Assembly: GCA_963667205.1 (NCBI GenBank)
Contig: OY762959.1
Span: forward strand, 1,550,001 to 1,614,000
DNA: 64,000 bases
Direction of reading: 5' to 3'
From: CF-162 sp963667205
Lineage (GTDB): Bacteria; Chloroflexota; Dehalococcoidia; SM23-28-2; RBG-16-64-32
Positions within the stretch are counted from its first letter, which is position 1. Every line of letters starts with the position of its first letter. A program made the translations under genes and the position numbers. The notes beneath the pieces are model-generated. The model worked only from the letters and a program-made list of their open reading frames with translations, was not told the DNA's origin and did no database searches. Positions 18,634-28,900 of this stretch are shown piece by piece.

Positions 18634-20005
18634 ATGACTACAGAAGCAGCCCCGACCCCGGGCGCCGTATCCGGGAAAGAGTACCAGCTCCTGATCAACG
18701 GCGCGTGGGAGCCCGCCAGCTCCGGCGAGACGCTGGAGCGACGCTATCCCGCCAACACTGACGTCGTTGTCGCGACGTTCCCCTCGGCCACGACGGAGGA
18801 CACTGACAAGGCGATCGCCGCCGCCCGGGCGGCGTTCGACAGCGGCTCGTGGGCCAAGTCGCCCGCGCGCCAGCGCGCCGACGTCCTGCGCAAAATTGCG
18901 CAGATGATCCGCGACGAGATGCAGGACCTCTCGAAGCTGCCGGGCTCGGAGGTCGGCAAGCCGGTCAGCGAGGCCGGCATGGAAGTGGCGCTCACCGCGG
19001 ACGTGTTCGAGTACTACGCCGGCCTGGCGATGAACGTGAAGGGCCAGGCGATCTCCAACATCGTCGACGACGCGCTGGGACTGATCCTCAAGGAGCCGGC
19101 CGGCGTCGTTGGCATCATCACGCAGGCCGGTGCGCCGAAAGGCGTGTTCAACGTCATCACAGGCTCGGGCAGAGTCGGCGGCGACCGCCTCGCCGCCTCG
19201 AAGGACGTCGACAAGATCGCGTTCACCGGCTCGACGGAGGTCGGCCAGAGCGTGATGCGCGCGGCTGCGAGTAACGTCAAGAAGATCTCGCTCGCGCTCG
19301 GCGGCAAGTCCCCGAACATCATCTTCGCCGACGCCAACCTGCAGAACGCCGCCATGGGATCGCTGTTCGGCATCTACCTCAACGCCGGGCAGGTCTGCCA
19401 GGTAGGCTCGCGGTTGCTGGTGGAGGAGAGCGTGCACGAGCAGTTTGTGGCCATGTTCAACAACTTCGTCGGCGGCATGAAGGTCGGCGATCCGATGGAC
19501 CCGTCGACGCGCATGGGCCCCGTCGTCTCCGACGACCAGCTGAGCACGGTCGAGTCGTACGCCAAGGCCGGCCAGGACGAAAATGCGTCGCTCATTCGCG
19601 GCGGCAACCGCGTGACCCGACGGCCTGGGCAAAGGCTACTTCTACGAGCCGACGATCTTCGACAAGGTGGACAACCGGATGAAGATCGCGCAGGAAGAGA
19701 TCTTCGGCCCTGTCCTGACGATCATCCCGTTCAGCACGACGGCAGAAGCGCTCAAGATCGCCAACGAGTCGATGTACGGCCTGGCTGCCGCGGTCTGGAC
19801 GCAGGACATCGATAAGGCGCTGAAGTTCGCAAAGAACATCCGGGTGGGCACCGTCTGGGTCAACTCCTACCACGCGGCCAGCGCACTCGGCGTTCCGGTC
19901 ATTCCGTTCGGCGGCTACAAGCAGTCGGGCATCGGGCGCGAGCTTGGCGCGGAGGGCATGGAGATGTTCCTGGCGACAAAGAGCGTAGCGATCAATCTCA
20001 ACTGA
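18634..20005 (+). CDS. Degenerate aldehyde dehydrogenase (internal deletion, lost catalytic Glu, frameshift)
   Basis: A third ALDH, but damaged in several ways. The segment that should contain PWNFP and the cofactor-binding VKP lysine is absent: GVVGIIT runs directly into QAGAPKGVFNVITG, an in-frame loss of about 45 codons near 19125. The general-base glutamate is replaced by alanine (SLALGGKSP). An extra base near 19616 shifts the frame, after which GYFYEPTIF and EEIFGPVLTIIPF resume. The catalytic cysteine is present in GQVCQVGSR. The frameshift may be a sequence error like others here, but the deletion and the Glu-to-Ala change suggest an inactive or decaying copy. Confidence 0.75.
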
Positions 20006-20028
20006 GGCCGAGGCTAAGGAGTAATCCT

Positions 20029-20057
20029 GGAGGCGTCCCCGGCGATGGGGGCGCCTC
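20029..20057 (+). terminator. Hairpin terminator after the third ALDH gene
   Basis: GGAGGCGTCCCC pairs with GGGGGCGCCTCC around a short loop, 24 bases after the ALDH stop. It lacks a strong T-tract. Confidence 0.6.
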
Positions 20058-20152
20058 CCCGCTTGTCCGTTGGCGCTTACGGCTGAGGGCGCGTAAGCTA
20101 GGCGGCGCCTGCACTTGGTGCGACTGGAATGTGCACCGTTCGGGGAGGTCCA

Positions 20153-22677
20153 ATGCTGACTCGCGTGATCCTTCTGCCGCTTGCCCTTGCCGCTGTGCTC
20201 CTGCTCGTGCTCGCCTTCTCGCTGGCGAGCGAGCGGCAGGCCGAAGCGGGTGGCGCCGTCGAGAACCTGTCCGGCTGCGCCGCCTCTTCCCTTCCCGCCA
20301 ACGACGACGGCTCTTCCAGCGCGGTTCCGCTCGCCTTCTCGCCCAACTTCTTCGGGACGACGTACAACCAGATCTACGTCAACAACAACGGTAACGTCAC
20401 CTTCGACTCCCCTCTCTCGCAGTTCACGGCCGATAGCCTGCTGAGCGTGAGCCGTGTCATCATCGCCACCTTCTGGGCAGACGTCGACACGACCGGATCG
20501 GGTTCGAACGTCGTCACCTATGGCGCGACGCAGTTCTCCGGCCGGCCGGCGTTCTGCGTCAACTGAGTGAACGTCGGCTACTTCAGCTCCAACACGAATA
20601 AGCTCAACAGCTTCCAGCTGATAATCGTCGACCGCTCGGACGTGGGCGCGGGCGACTTCGACATGGTCTTCAACTACGACAAGATCCAGTGGGAGACAGG
20701 CGACGCCAGCGATGGCACGAACGGCCTCGGCGGCAGTTCGGCGCGAATGGGCTACTCCAACGGTTCGGACCAGGCGTTCGAATACCCGAGATCGGCCGTC
20801 AACGGTGCCTTTCTGGACGCCAGCGCGTCCGGCCTCTCCAGGAACAGCCTCAACTCAACGGTGACCGGGCGCTACATATTGAGCGTTCGGGGCGGCGCCC
20901 CTCCAGGCGGCGGCAGCATCACGGGAACGGTCTTCGGCCCGCCCCCGACCGGCGGCAGCGGCATCGCCGGCAACAACCTGCTGCCGCTGGCTAACGCCAC
21001 CGTGGCGGCGTGCGCCGTGCCTCCTTGTTCAAGCACCATCACTAACGACGACGGCGAGTTCACGGTCGCCGGCCTTAACGACGGCTTCTACCGTCTCATC
21101 GCCTACCCGCCTCCGGGGCGGGACAACCTGCTGCCAGCGGACATCTCCACGAACGTAAGCGGAGGCCCGATCGACGTCGGTCAGCTCGACATGGACGAGC
21201 CGACGCCGGCGCCGCCCGGCTCATCGATCGATAGCATCGGCAGCATCGGCGGCGCGCCCGTCCTCGACTGGAGCAGGCCGTCGGACTTCTCGGTCGGCGG
21301 CTGTGAGGGCGGCTTCGGGAGTTGGACAGTGACCGATTCGGAGGGCAACGTCCTGGCGGCGGGGACTTTCTCGCAGAGCCCGCCCGGCCAGTACAACGGC
21401 ACGATCCCGCCGCTGAGCCCCTATCACGGCCCGGCGAGTGTCAACGTCTCCATCACTAACTGCCCCGACGCCGCGGACAACATCGACTTCGGCTTCAGCG
21501 TCTACATCGACCCCAGCGGCAACGTGCGAACTGTACAGGGCGCGCCTGTTGCGGGGGCAACTGTGACGCTCCGTCGCAGCGACACCGCGGCCGGCCCGTT
21601 CACGGTCGTGGCCGACGGCAGCAACATCATGTCGCCGAGCAACCGGACGAACCCGGACGTTACCGACTCTGAAGGCTTCTTCCACTGGGACACGATCGCA
21701 GGCTACTACATCGTGCGCGCTGAATTCGCCGGCTGCCACAAGCCCGGCGACCCCGGCACGCCGTTCAACGAGACTGCCGTGCTACCAGTGCCACCACCGC
21801 AGCTAAACCTCGACATTCGCCTGGACTGCGGTGAGCCAGCCCAGGAGGAGTCCTGGGGCGACGTCAACTGCTCTGGCGGCGGTCCCAATCCGGTTGATTC
21901 GCTCTTCATCCTCCGCGACGACGCCGGACTCTCGTCGGTCTCGGTGCAGGGCGGCCAATGCCCCGCGCTCGGCTCGCAGCTGCTGGTGTCAACGCCCTGC
22001 AGCGCTTCTGGGGCGACCTGGACTGCTCCGGCAGCCCCGGCGGAGTCATCGACTCACTGAAGACGCTGCGCCACGATGCCGGCCTGAGCATCTCGAAGGC
22101 GGACCCGACCTGCCCCAACGCCGGCGCGCCCGTGAACCTGGGCGCCGCCGGGACGCCAACGGCAACGGCCGCTCCGACGGCCACCGCCGGGCCCACAGTG
22201 CCAGTCAGCCCAGATACGAGCTGTCCGGGTGAGTACGCAGCGATCCCGATCACCGACAACGCCCCCGGAAGCCCGGTCATCCTCACGCTGACCCCGAGTG
22301 CCGGCGTGATTACGGACATGGACATCTGCCTCAACATCGACCACACCTGGGTCGGCGACCTCTACGTTGAGGTCGAGCACATCAACACGGGAACCACCGT
22401 CGTCCTCATCGACCAGCCCGGAGTGCCCGCGTCGGGATTCGGTTGCAGCGGCACCAACGTCCGCGCGCTGATGGCCGACGAGGCAGCGAGCCCGGTCGAA
22501 GACGAGTGTGGAGGCGGCACGCCGTCGATCAACGGTGCCTTCCGGCCGAACCAGCCCCTGAGCGCCTTCGACGGCGAGAGCTTCACCGGCACCTGGGAGA
22601 TCCGCTTCGCAGACCACGCCAACGTCAGTGGCTTCACCGGCTCCGTCGTCGGCGCGACCTACGACTGGTTCGAGTAG
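20153..22677 (+). CDS. Secreted NIDO-domain protein with paired dockerin-like repeats and C-terminal P-domain (in-frame TGA, one frameshift)
   Basis: A signal peptide follows ATG 20153 (GGGGAGG ribosome site). The NIDO-like domain spans about residues 25-240 (VNNNGNVTFDSPL, TFWADVDT, FNYDKIQWETGDASDG). Carboxypeptidase-regulatory-like beta domains follow (ITGTVFGPPP; DDGEFTVAGLNDG). Two dockerin-like repeats come next: WGDVNCSGG with PVDSLFILRDDAGL, and WGDLDCSGS with VIDSLKTLRHDAGL. The end resembles a proprotein-convertase P-domain (LNIDHTWVGDLYVEVEH; SFTGTWEIRFADHA). TGA at 20564-20566 sits where tryptophan is expected, and a base is lost near 21990 between the dockerin repeats. The protein is extracellular; its role is unknown, perhaps adhesive. 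It is one of six dockerin-bearing proteins in the window. Confidence 0.8.
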
Positions 22678-22709
22678 CCAGCCACGCTTCCCGGCCCGAA
22701 ACGAGAAGG

Positions 22710-22735
22710 GGCCCCGGACTACTGGTTCCGGGGCC
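22710..22735 (+). terminator. Hairpin terminator after the NIDO/dockerin gene
   Basis: GGCCCCGGA and TCCGGGGCC form a 9-bp GC-rich stem about 30 bases after the stop. No T-tract follows. Confidence 0.6.
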
Positions 22736-22900
22736 ACCTAGGGAGGGGTCGGGGCGTCGCTGCCACCGCTTCTACGCCCGATCCTACGGGGCAGCCACAA
22801 TCGCCGATATGACGTGCGTCACACACGCACCCCGCCCTTCACACCGCAGGCAGCCCGCTATATCATTTGCCTCGCCAACCGTTTCTGGAAGGAGCCCGTC

Positions 22901-24289
22901 ATGGCCGACGACACCCGCACTGAGAGCGACTCCATGGGCCCGATGCAGGTGCCGGCGTCAGCCTACTATGGCGCCTCCACCCAACGCGCGGCCCTCAACT
23001 TCCCGATCAGCGACCGCCGCTTCACCCGTCCCTTCATCCGCACACTCGGCCTGATCAAGCTGGCCGCAGCACGCACGAACACCAGCCTCGGCCTGCTCGA
23101 CGAGAAGCTCTCCCGTGCAATTGAGGAGGCGGCGCGCGAGGTCGCCGACGGCAAGCTCGACGAGCACTTCGTGGTCGACATCTTCCAGACCGGCTCCGGC
23201 ACCTCCACCAACATGAACGCCAACGAAGTGATCGCCAACCGGTCGACAGAGATACTCGGCGGCGAAGCGGGCTCGAAGCTCGTCCACCCGAACGATCACG
23301 TGAACAAGGGCCAGTCCTCGAACGACGTCATCCCGACGGCGGTGCAAGTGTCGGCGCTCGTGGAGATCGAGCGCGAGCTGGTCCCGGCGCTGGAGCAGTT
23401 GCAGGCGGCGCTGGAAGCGAAGTCGCGCGAGTTCTGGGGCGTCATCAAGACCGGCCGCACGCACCTCCAGGACGCGACCCCGATCCGCCTCGGCCAGGAG
23501 TTCCGGGGCTACGCCGGCCAGGTGGAGCGCGGCCTGAGGCGCGCCCGCCGCGCCGCGGAAGAGCTCTCCGAAGTGGCGCTGGGCGGCACCGCCGTTGGTA
23601 CGGGCGTGAACACGCACCCGGAGTTCGCTTCGCGCGCCTGCGCCGTGCTCACAGAGGAGCTGGGCGTGACTGTGCGCGAGACGGACAACCACTTCCAGGC
23701 GCAGAACACGCTGGACGGCGTGCTGGAGGCCAGCGGCGCGCTGCGCACCGTCGCCATCAGCCTGCAGAAGATCGCCAACGACATCCGCTGGCTCGGCTCC
23801 GGGCCACGGGCGGGCCTCGGCGAGCTGACGCTGCCGGAGGTGCAGCCCGGCAGCTCGATCATGCCGGGCAAGGCGAACCCCGTGATCGCCGAATCGCTCC
23901 TGCAGGCAGTGGCTCAGGTAATCGGCAACGACGCCGCGATCCTGATCGCGGCCCAGGGCGGCCACTTCGAGCTGAACATGATGCTACCGGTCGCCGCCCA
24001 CAGCCTCCTCGACTCGATCGCGCTGCTGACGTCTTCGGCGCGCAACTTCGCCGACCGCTGCGTTAACGGCCTGGCCGCGACTGAACACGGACCGAAGATG
24101 GTGGAGCGCGGCCTAATGCTGGGCACTGCGCTGGCGCCGGCCATCGGCTACGACGAGGCGGCCGCCATCGCCAAGGAGGCCGCCAGGACGGGCCGCACGA
24201 TCCGCGAAGTCGCCCGCGAACGAACGGAGCTGTCGGAGGAGGAGCTGGAGAGCCTTCTCGATCCGGAGAAGATGACCGAGCCGGGATAA
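22901..24289 (+). CDS. fumC: Class II fumarate hydratase
   Basis: A complete 462-residue fumarase of the iron-independent class, interconverting fumarate and malate in the TCA cycle. Visible motifs are YYGASTQRA, FQTGSGTSTNMNANEVI, HPNDHVNKGQSSND, KTGRTHLQDATP and the signature loop GSSIMPGKANPV with its catalytic serine. The start is ATG 22901 (MADDTRTESDSMGPM) after GGAGC; reading upstream to 22814 adds only unrelated sequence. It is monocistronic, between a terminator and a convergent gene. Confidence 0.96.
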   Translation: MADDTRTESDSMGPMQVPASAYYGASTQRAALNFPISDRRFTRPFIRTLGLIKLAAARTNTSLGLLDEKLSRAIEEAAREVADGKLDEHFVVDIFQTGSGTSTNMNANEVIANRSTEILGGEAGSKLVHPNDHVNKGQSSNDVIPTAVQVSALVEIERELVPALEQLQAALEAKSREFWGVIKTGRTHLQDATPIRLGQEFRGYAGQVERGLRRARRAAEELSEVALGGTAVGTGVNTHPEFASRACAVLTEELGVTVRETDNHFQAQNTLDGVLEASGALRTVAISLQKIANDIRWLGSGPRAGLGELTLPEVQPGSSIMPGKANPVIAESLLQAVAQVIGNDAAILIAAQGGHFELNMMLPVAAHSLLDSIALLTSSARNFADRCVNGLAATEHGPKMVERGLMLGTALAPAIGYDEAAAIAKEAARTGRTIREVARERTELSEEELESLLDPEKMTEPG

Positions 24290-24307
24290 GCCGGCCGGCG
24301 TCTCGGC

Positions 24308-24835
24308 TCAGTCCGACGCGCGATAGGGACGCGGCGCCAGGAGGTCCCCAAGCAGGAAGACGGCCCCGCCAACGAGCACGAGGTCGCCGAGACTGAAGGC
24401 CCGGAACGGGCTGAGGTCAGAAGTGAGCCTGCCCGAGAAGTAGTAGGGGTGCACTTCGTCGCGCTCAAGGAGCACGTCCTTCGTGTCTCGCACCCATTCG
24501 CCGATGCGCGCGTCTTCCGGGACGTCGCCGGTCTTCTGCAGCGTCTCGGGCGTTATCGGCATCAGGCCGCCGTTGGCGACGATGGGCAGGAAGTTGAGGA
24601 GGACGCCGGCGCCGAAGAGGGCGACGCTGGGCCGGCGAACGTTAGCGAAGACAAAGACGACCAGGAGCAGGTACGAAGCGATGAAGAGGATGCGGCGAAA
24701 GAGGTCGTCGGAACCGAGGTCGCCGTAGATGGCGATCAGCTGGATGGCGAGGGCGGCCGGGACGATTCCGGCGATGCGGAGCTCAACACTAGGGAATCGT
24801 AAACGCCAACGCGCGCCCATCAAGTCCAGAGCCAT
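24308..24835 (-). CDS. DUF5317-like integral membrane protein
   Basis: A 175-residue protein with about four to five hydrophobic segments and the motif LNFLPIVANGGLMPI, which resembles the DUF5317 family of unknown function common in Chloroflexota and Firmicutes. The C-terminus (LGDLVLVGGAVFLLGDLLAPRP) is another membrane helix. It converges with fumC with 18 bases between the stops. Function unknown. Confidence 0.75.
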   Translation of the reverse strand: MALDLMGARWRLRFPSVELRIAGIVPAALAIQLIAIYGDLGSDDLFRRILFIASYLLLVVFVFANVRRPSVALFGAGVLLNFLPIVANGGLMPITPETLQKTGDVPEDARIGEWVRDTKDVLLERDEVHPYYFSGRLTSDLSPFRAFSLGDLVLVGGAVFLLGDLLAPRPYRASD

Positions 24836-24883
24836 TCAGCTCTAAGGTCTACGACGGACGCGCGCCGGAAATGCTGCGAAACT

Positions 24884-24973
24884 TTAGTGGCGGAGAAACG
24901 GTGCGCCCGCAACCGCGAGAGCAGCGCCAACAACCATTAGGCTAAACGCAACGTAGGTGAGTCGGGCCTTCAT
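24884..24973 (-). CDS. 29-residue single-pass membrane peptide
   Basis: ATG at 24973 follows a very strong ribosome site (AAGGAAGGGGGG). The product begins MKARLTYVAFSLMVVG and continues with an alanine/valine-rich helix ending in PFLRH. One hydrophobic helix with a basic N-terminus makes it a small membrane peptide or a secreted signal. It is the last of five micropeptide genes on this strand downstream of the large BTAD regulator, separated from the others by a terminator. Confidence 0.55.
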   Translation of the reverse strand: MKARLTYVAFSLMVVGAALAVAGAPFLRH

Positions 24974-25107
24974 TCCAACCCCCCTTCCTTCAGTGGATTA
25001 CCCCATTTGGGGCACGTCATTAATATTCCCAATATTGATGAGGCTGTCAAGGGTTTTAGATAGATAAGTCAAAGACTCTGGAGCTTTGGGCAGTTATCGT
25101 AAAGCAA

Positions 25108-25143
25108 ACACGGGGAGCTCACAACTTTATGAGCTCCCCGTGT
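25108..25143 (-). terminator. Terminator of the micropeptide transcript
   Basis: ACACGGGGAGCTCA and TGAGCTCCCCGTGT form a perfect 14-bp stem with an 8-base loop. On the minus strand the stem is followed by the T-rich GTTTGCTTTAC, fitting termination of the peptide genes at 25282-25827. Confidence 0.75.
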
Positions 25144-25281
25144 CTGAGTATTCGATTCCCGGCCTGCAGGTCGTTCGGAGGGGCGTCCCGCCCAGGGATC
25201 GGGCAGTGAGGGGGCTGGGGCCCTGGGGTTGCGGTCGGCTCGTCCGCGGCGGCGGAGGAGCCGGGTCTTCTTCGGGGGCGG

Positions 25282-25407
25282 TTAGAAGAAGGGGCTTAGC
25301 GCGGCGACGGCGGCGAGTATCAGCGCCAGGCCCGTAATCGCCACGTTCAGCTGAATCGCTGGCCGCGACCTCAGTCCTTCCGGTCCGTTTTCGCTTCGAA
25401 TAGCCAT
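25282..25407 (-). CDS. 41-residue membrane micropeptide
   Basis: Begins MAIRSENGPEGLRSRP and ends in a hydrophobic helix GLALILAAVAALSPFF. Its start lies 11 bases after the stop of the next upstream peptide gene, and the two share the C-terminal pattern LAL(I/L)LAAVAA(L/Q)SP, so they are paralogues in one operon. A terminator follows at 25108-25143. Function unknown; a signalling or membrane-active peptide is possible. Confidence 0.5.
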   Translation of the reverse strand: MAIRSENGPEGLRSRPAIQLNVAITGLALILAAVAALSPFF

Positions 25408-25418
25408 GAGAGAGTCTT

Positions 25419-25517
25419 CTAGATCAGCGGGCTCTGAGCGGCCACCGCTGCCAGAAGCAGCGCCAGCGCGGTTACCGCCCGGTTGAAGCCGACTGTCGTT
25501 CCGAATCGCTTGATCAT
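25419..25517 (-). CDS. 32-residue membrane micropeptide
   Basis: Begins MIKRFGTTVGFNRAV and ends ALALLLAAVAAQSPLI. A good ribosome site (GGTGGAG) precedes ATG 25517. It is a paralogue of the 41-residue peptide immediately downstream, sharing the hydrophobic core and the final SP. Coding is supported by the paralogy, the ribosome site and the tight spacing. Confidence 0.5.
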   Translation of the reverse strand: MIKRFGTTVGFNRAVTALALLLAAVAAQSPLI

Positions 25518-25565
25518 CTTGCTCTCCACCTTATCGATTTCTTAACCGATGCTCTGAACCCGTAT

Positions 25566-25655
25566 CTAGGCGATTGCCTGCCGGCGGTCGTTGCGGCCAC
25601 CGAGGCCCTGGTTGTCGAGACTCCACTTGATCGCGTTTCGGGTTCGCTTCTGCAT
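25566..25655 (-). CDS. 29-residue basic micropeptide with RxAIKWS motif
   Basis: Begins MQKRTRNAIKWSLDNQG and ends in GGRNDRRQAIA. AAGGAAGAACAA precedes the ATG at 25655. The neighbouring peptide at 25747-25827 has the same plan: a basic start, R-x-A-I-K-W-S, an acidic pair, QG, GR and a terminal IA. Both lie within a 173-bp tandem duplication, yet upstream DNA is better conserved than the C-terminal codons, so peptide and leader are both retained. Function unknown. Confidence 0.55.
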   Translation of the reverse strand: MQKRTRNAIKWSLDNQGLGGRNDRRQAIA

Positions 25656-25680
25656 TTGTTCTTCCTTCGCTGCTACGTTC

Positions 25681-25739
25681 GTTCTCTTCTGTGGCTACAG
25701 TGTCGCAAGCGGCTCTCGCCGGTTTCTCGCCAGAAAGCT
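25681..25739 (-). repeat. Micropeptide leader repeat, copy 1
   Basis: This 59-bp block recurs at 25853-25912 with about three to four changes, 173 bp away. Each copy lies just upstream (minus strand) of a paralogous micropeptide gene and contains CCGGCGAGA-like units twice in tandem (25713-25731), a possible protein-binding site. Confidence 0.75.
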
Positions 25740-25746
25740 GAGCACA

Positions 25747-25827
25747 CTAGGCAATCTGTCCCTGACGGCCGCTCCGGCCCTGGTCCTCGTAGCTCCACTT
25801 GATTGCCTTGCGTATGCGGTTCTTCAT
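25747..25827 (-). CDS. 26-residue basic micropeptide with RxAIKWS motif
   Basis: Begins MKNRIRKAIKWSYEDQG and ends RSGRQGQIA. AAGGAAGAAGCCAG precedes the ATG at 25827. It is the paralogue of the peptide at 25566-25655, sharing the RxAIKWS core, the QG and GR positions and the final IA. It is the first small gene after the terminator of the large ATPase-TPR-BTAD regulator. It could be a signal, a modified-peptide precursor or a regulatory leader; none of these is shown. Confidence 0.55.
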   Translation of the reverse strand: MKNRIRKAIKWSYEDQGRSGRQGQIA

Positions 25828-25852
25828 CTGGCTTCTTCCTTGCTGCTGATCT

Positions 25853-25912
25853 CGTTCTCTTCTGTGGCTACAGTGTCGCAAGGCGCTCTCGCCGGTTTCT
25901 CGCCGGAAAGTT
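25853..25912 (-). repeat. Micropeptide leader repeat, copy 2
   Basis: Second copy of the leader block at 25681-25739, with the tandem CCGGCGAGA units at 25886-25904. It lies between the regulator's terminator and the 26-residue peptide. Confidence 0.75.
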
Positions 25913-25936
25913 GCCATACCAGACTCAGATATGAAA

Positions 25937-25959
25937 AAGCGGCCCGCGAAGGGCCGCTT
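25937..25959 (-). terminator. Rho-independent terminator of the BTAD regulator
   Basis: On the minus strand AAGCGGCCC-TTCGC-GGGCCGCTT is followed directly by a T run. It begins about 22 bases after the stop of the regulator gene. Confidence 0.88.
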
Positions 25960-25981
25960 GCATGCTTCTGGCGAGATTCTC

Positions 25982-28900
25982 TTACGCTGTTTGGGACGAG
26001 GCGGCCGCTATCTCCTTCACAAGCGTCTCGAAATCTGCCACCTCGTCCGCCAGATCATCGTCGTCAGATACGATCTGTACGTAGCGGTTGTAGCAGTATT
26101 TCGCCGCCTCGGTCTGCTCCGCCTGTATGTAGTTGCTCATCAGGCGGTACCAGGCGGCCTCGTTGAACTCGTCCATCTCGACGATCTTCTGGCAGATGTC
26201 GGCGCTCTTCTTGAACTCGCCGGCCTCCGTATAGGCGGCGGAGAGGCTGCCTAGAAGGCTCATGTATTGCTCTTCGTACTGCCAGCGCAGCGTTTCGGCC
26301 CATTCTGAGTAGAATTCGGGCGCGAACTGCCCCTTGTAGAGGCTCTCGGCCCGCTCCATCTGCTTCAGCCCCTCAGCGGTGGTCTCAGAACCGGATGCGG
26401 CCTCCAGCGCTACCTGGAACTGCTCAACGTCGAAGGCAAAGCTGCCGTTCGGGTCCAGCTGGTAGCGGCCGGACTCCTTGGAGATGATGTCTTTGTAGAG
26501 CGCCTTTCGCAGACGGTACATGTTCGAGTGGAAGGCGCTCGTCGTCTTCTCCTCCGGCATATCGGGCCAGAGAGCGGCCACGATCTCCTCCTTGCGCAGG
26601 CCACGGCGGTTGCAGAGGAAGAAGAAGAACATCTCGCGGCTCTTCTCGCTGCGCCACTCAAGGTCGGTGATCTCCTGGCCGTTGTACTCCACGCGGGCGT
26701 GGCCGAAGCCGAAGCCCCGCAGCGTTGAGTCGTCAGCAGCGGTACCGTCTTCGGACTCGCTCTCAACGCCAGGAGCAGTGCCCTTCATCAGCTTCTTCAT
26801 GCGGGCGTAGTAGCCGTCGGCCGCCTTGTTCGCCGCCCCGTACTGCACGAGAAGCGGGTTGCGGGCCGCCTCGACCAGCAGGAAGTGGTCGTAGCCAAGG
26901 CTCTTCACCAGCTCGGCCACCTTTTCCAGATACTCCAGAGCCACCGTCTTCTTCTTCAGCGAGAAGTAGACGCCGGCAGTGTGGAAGTAGGCCGCCGCGA
27001 GTTCCCGCCGGGCGTCCTTCTCACGCAGATACGGCACCGCCTTCTCCAGGCACTCAACGGCTTCCTTGAGTTCGCCCTGCTGGCGCTGAATCAGGCCCTT
27101 GGTGACGAGGCAGATACCCTGCTCCAGGTCGCCCTCGGTCTTCTCGGCCTCAGCGCTGGCCCGGCCCGCCCAAGAGTCAGCCTGTACGAGGTCTCCCATG
27201 AGCCGGTGGGTGTTGACGATGGCGTCCATGATATAGACGCAGATGTAGGCGTCGCCGACGGTCCAGGCGTCGTCCAGCACCTCGTTGTACGAGGCGAGCG
27301 CCGCCTCATGCTCACCGAGGTCGCGCTGGATGTCGGCCAGGCTGACCGAGAGGCAGACCTCTTCGTTCAGGTTCTTGATCAGCCGCACCCGTTCGAGGCC
27401 CTGCGAGTAGATCTCGCGGGCGCGCCCGAAGTCGCCCTGGAGGTAGTAGACCATCCCGAGATTGATCAGCGACTGCACGAGCATGTGGTCGTTGCCCAGC
27501 TGCGAGCAGAGCTGACGTGAGCGTTCCAGATAGCCCGCTGCCTCGGGAAGGCGCCCCATGAGGCCGAGCGAGGAGCCGAGATCGATGCAGGTGTAGGCGA
27601 TGTTGTAGATGTCCCCCTGGCTCTCGTAGATCTCGACGACCGCCGATAGCTCCTGTACCGCCTCCTTGAGGTCTCCGCAGCGGCTGAGGGTGATCCCCAG
27701 CTCCTTGCGCGCCTCCGTAACGGTCTCGTCCGCTGCGCCGTGCTCCTTCAGCAGCTCACACGCACGCTGGAGGGCGTCTCGCGATTCGAAGTAGTCGCCC
27801 TTGACCCGCAGGCTCATGCCGCGCGTCACGAGCGCCTCCGCCAGCGGCACCCAGTCCTCCTTCTCCTCCAGCAGCGCGATCGCGCTGGAGACGAGCGAGA
27901 GGGCGGCGTCGAGCTGGTTCAGGTAGTGCAGCACACGGCCCTTCCAGAGCATCAGCTGCGGCTGCGACGTCATCTCCTCCGCCGGGACGCTGTTCAACCA
28001 GTCGGACAGCGTGTCGAGCTTGCCCTCCTCGAACATCCGCCAGCCAACCTCTTCGGTGACCTCGACGACGTTCTCCCAGGCGGCGGCCTGGATGTAGTGG
28101 TAGACGGCGTCCTCCCAGCGCTTGTCGCCCTACATTCGCTGAGCTGCGAGCATGTTGAGCTCGCGGAACTGCTCGCCGGCGCTGCCGCGCACGTGGCTCA
28201 CCAGGAAGGCGCGGAAGAGGCTGTGGTAGCGGTAACGGATGCTGCCGTCCTCCTCCTCGACGACGGCGAGGTTCAGGTTCTGCAGCTGTGTCAGGTTCTC
28301 CTGTGCGTCCGAGCGCTCCAGCAGCTCGTTGACGGACTCCACGTCCATCGTGCGTAGGACGGCGCTGCCCAGGAGGAACTCCCTGATCTCGGCCGACAGC
28401 GGGTCAAACTGCTCGAGCGAGATGTACTGGAACAACGCGTCGGAGTGGTTTAGCTGCTCGAGATCGACGGAACCGGCGGACTGAACGCGATCGGCCAGCA
28501 GAATCAGCGCGCCCGCCCAGCCTTCCGTGACGTCGGCGAGGTGCTGAGCGTCGTCCAGCGTTATCTCGCGGCTGAGGATCTCGCGGAAGAGCTGCACGAC
28601 CTCATCGCAGCTAAACTCGAAGTCGGAAGCGTAGAGGGGCGTCACTTCCTGGCGGACGGTCATCATCGGCAGAACGGCGATCTGCGGGCGAGTGCGGCTG
28701 CCCAGGACCGCGTGGCACCCCTGCGGTAGCCGGTAGAGCCACCCTTCGACCGCCTTTCGGGTCTGCTCGGATGCCGCGTCCATGTAGTGGAAGTCGTCGA
28801 TGACGAAGAGGAACTCCTCCTGCGGCTCGCTGCAGGCCCGCACCATCAGCTCGGACGCGTCCTCAGGCGTCGCTGGGCCGCCCTCATCGAGCGCTTTCAC

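Noticed and set aside
25681..25912. A CRISPR array
   Set aside because: Only two copies of a 59-bp block 173 bp apart, each ahead of a peptide ORF, with no regular repeat-spacer pattern and no cas genes.
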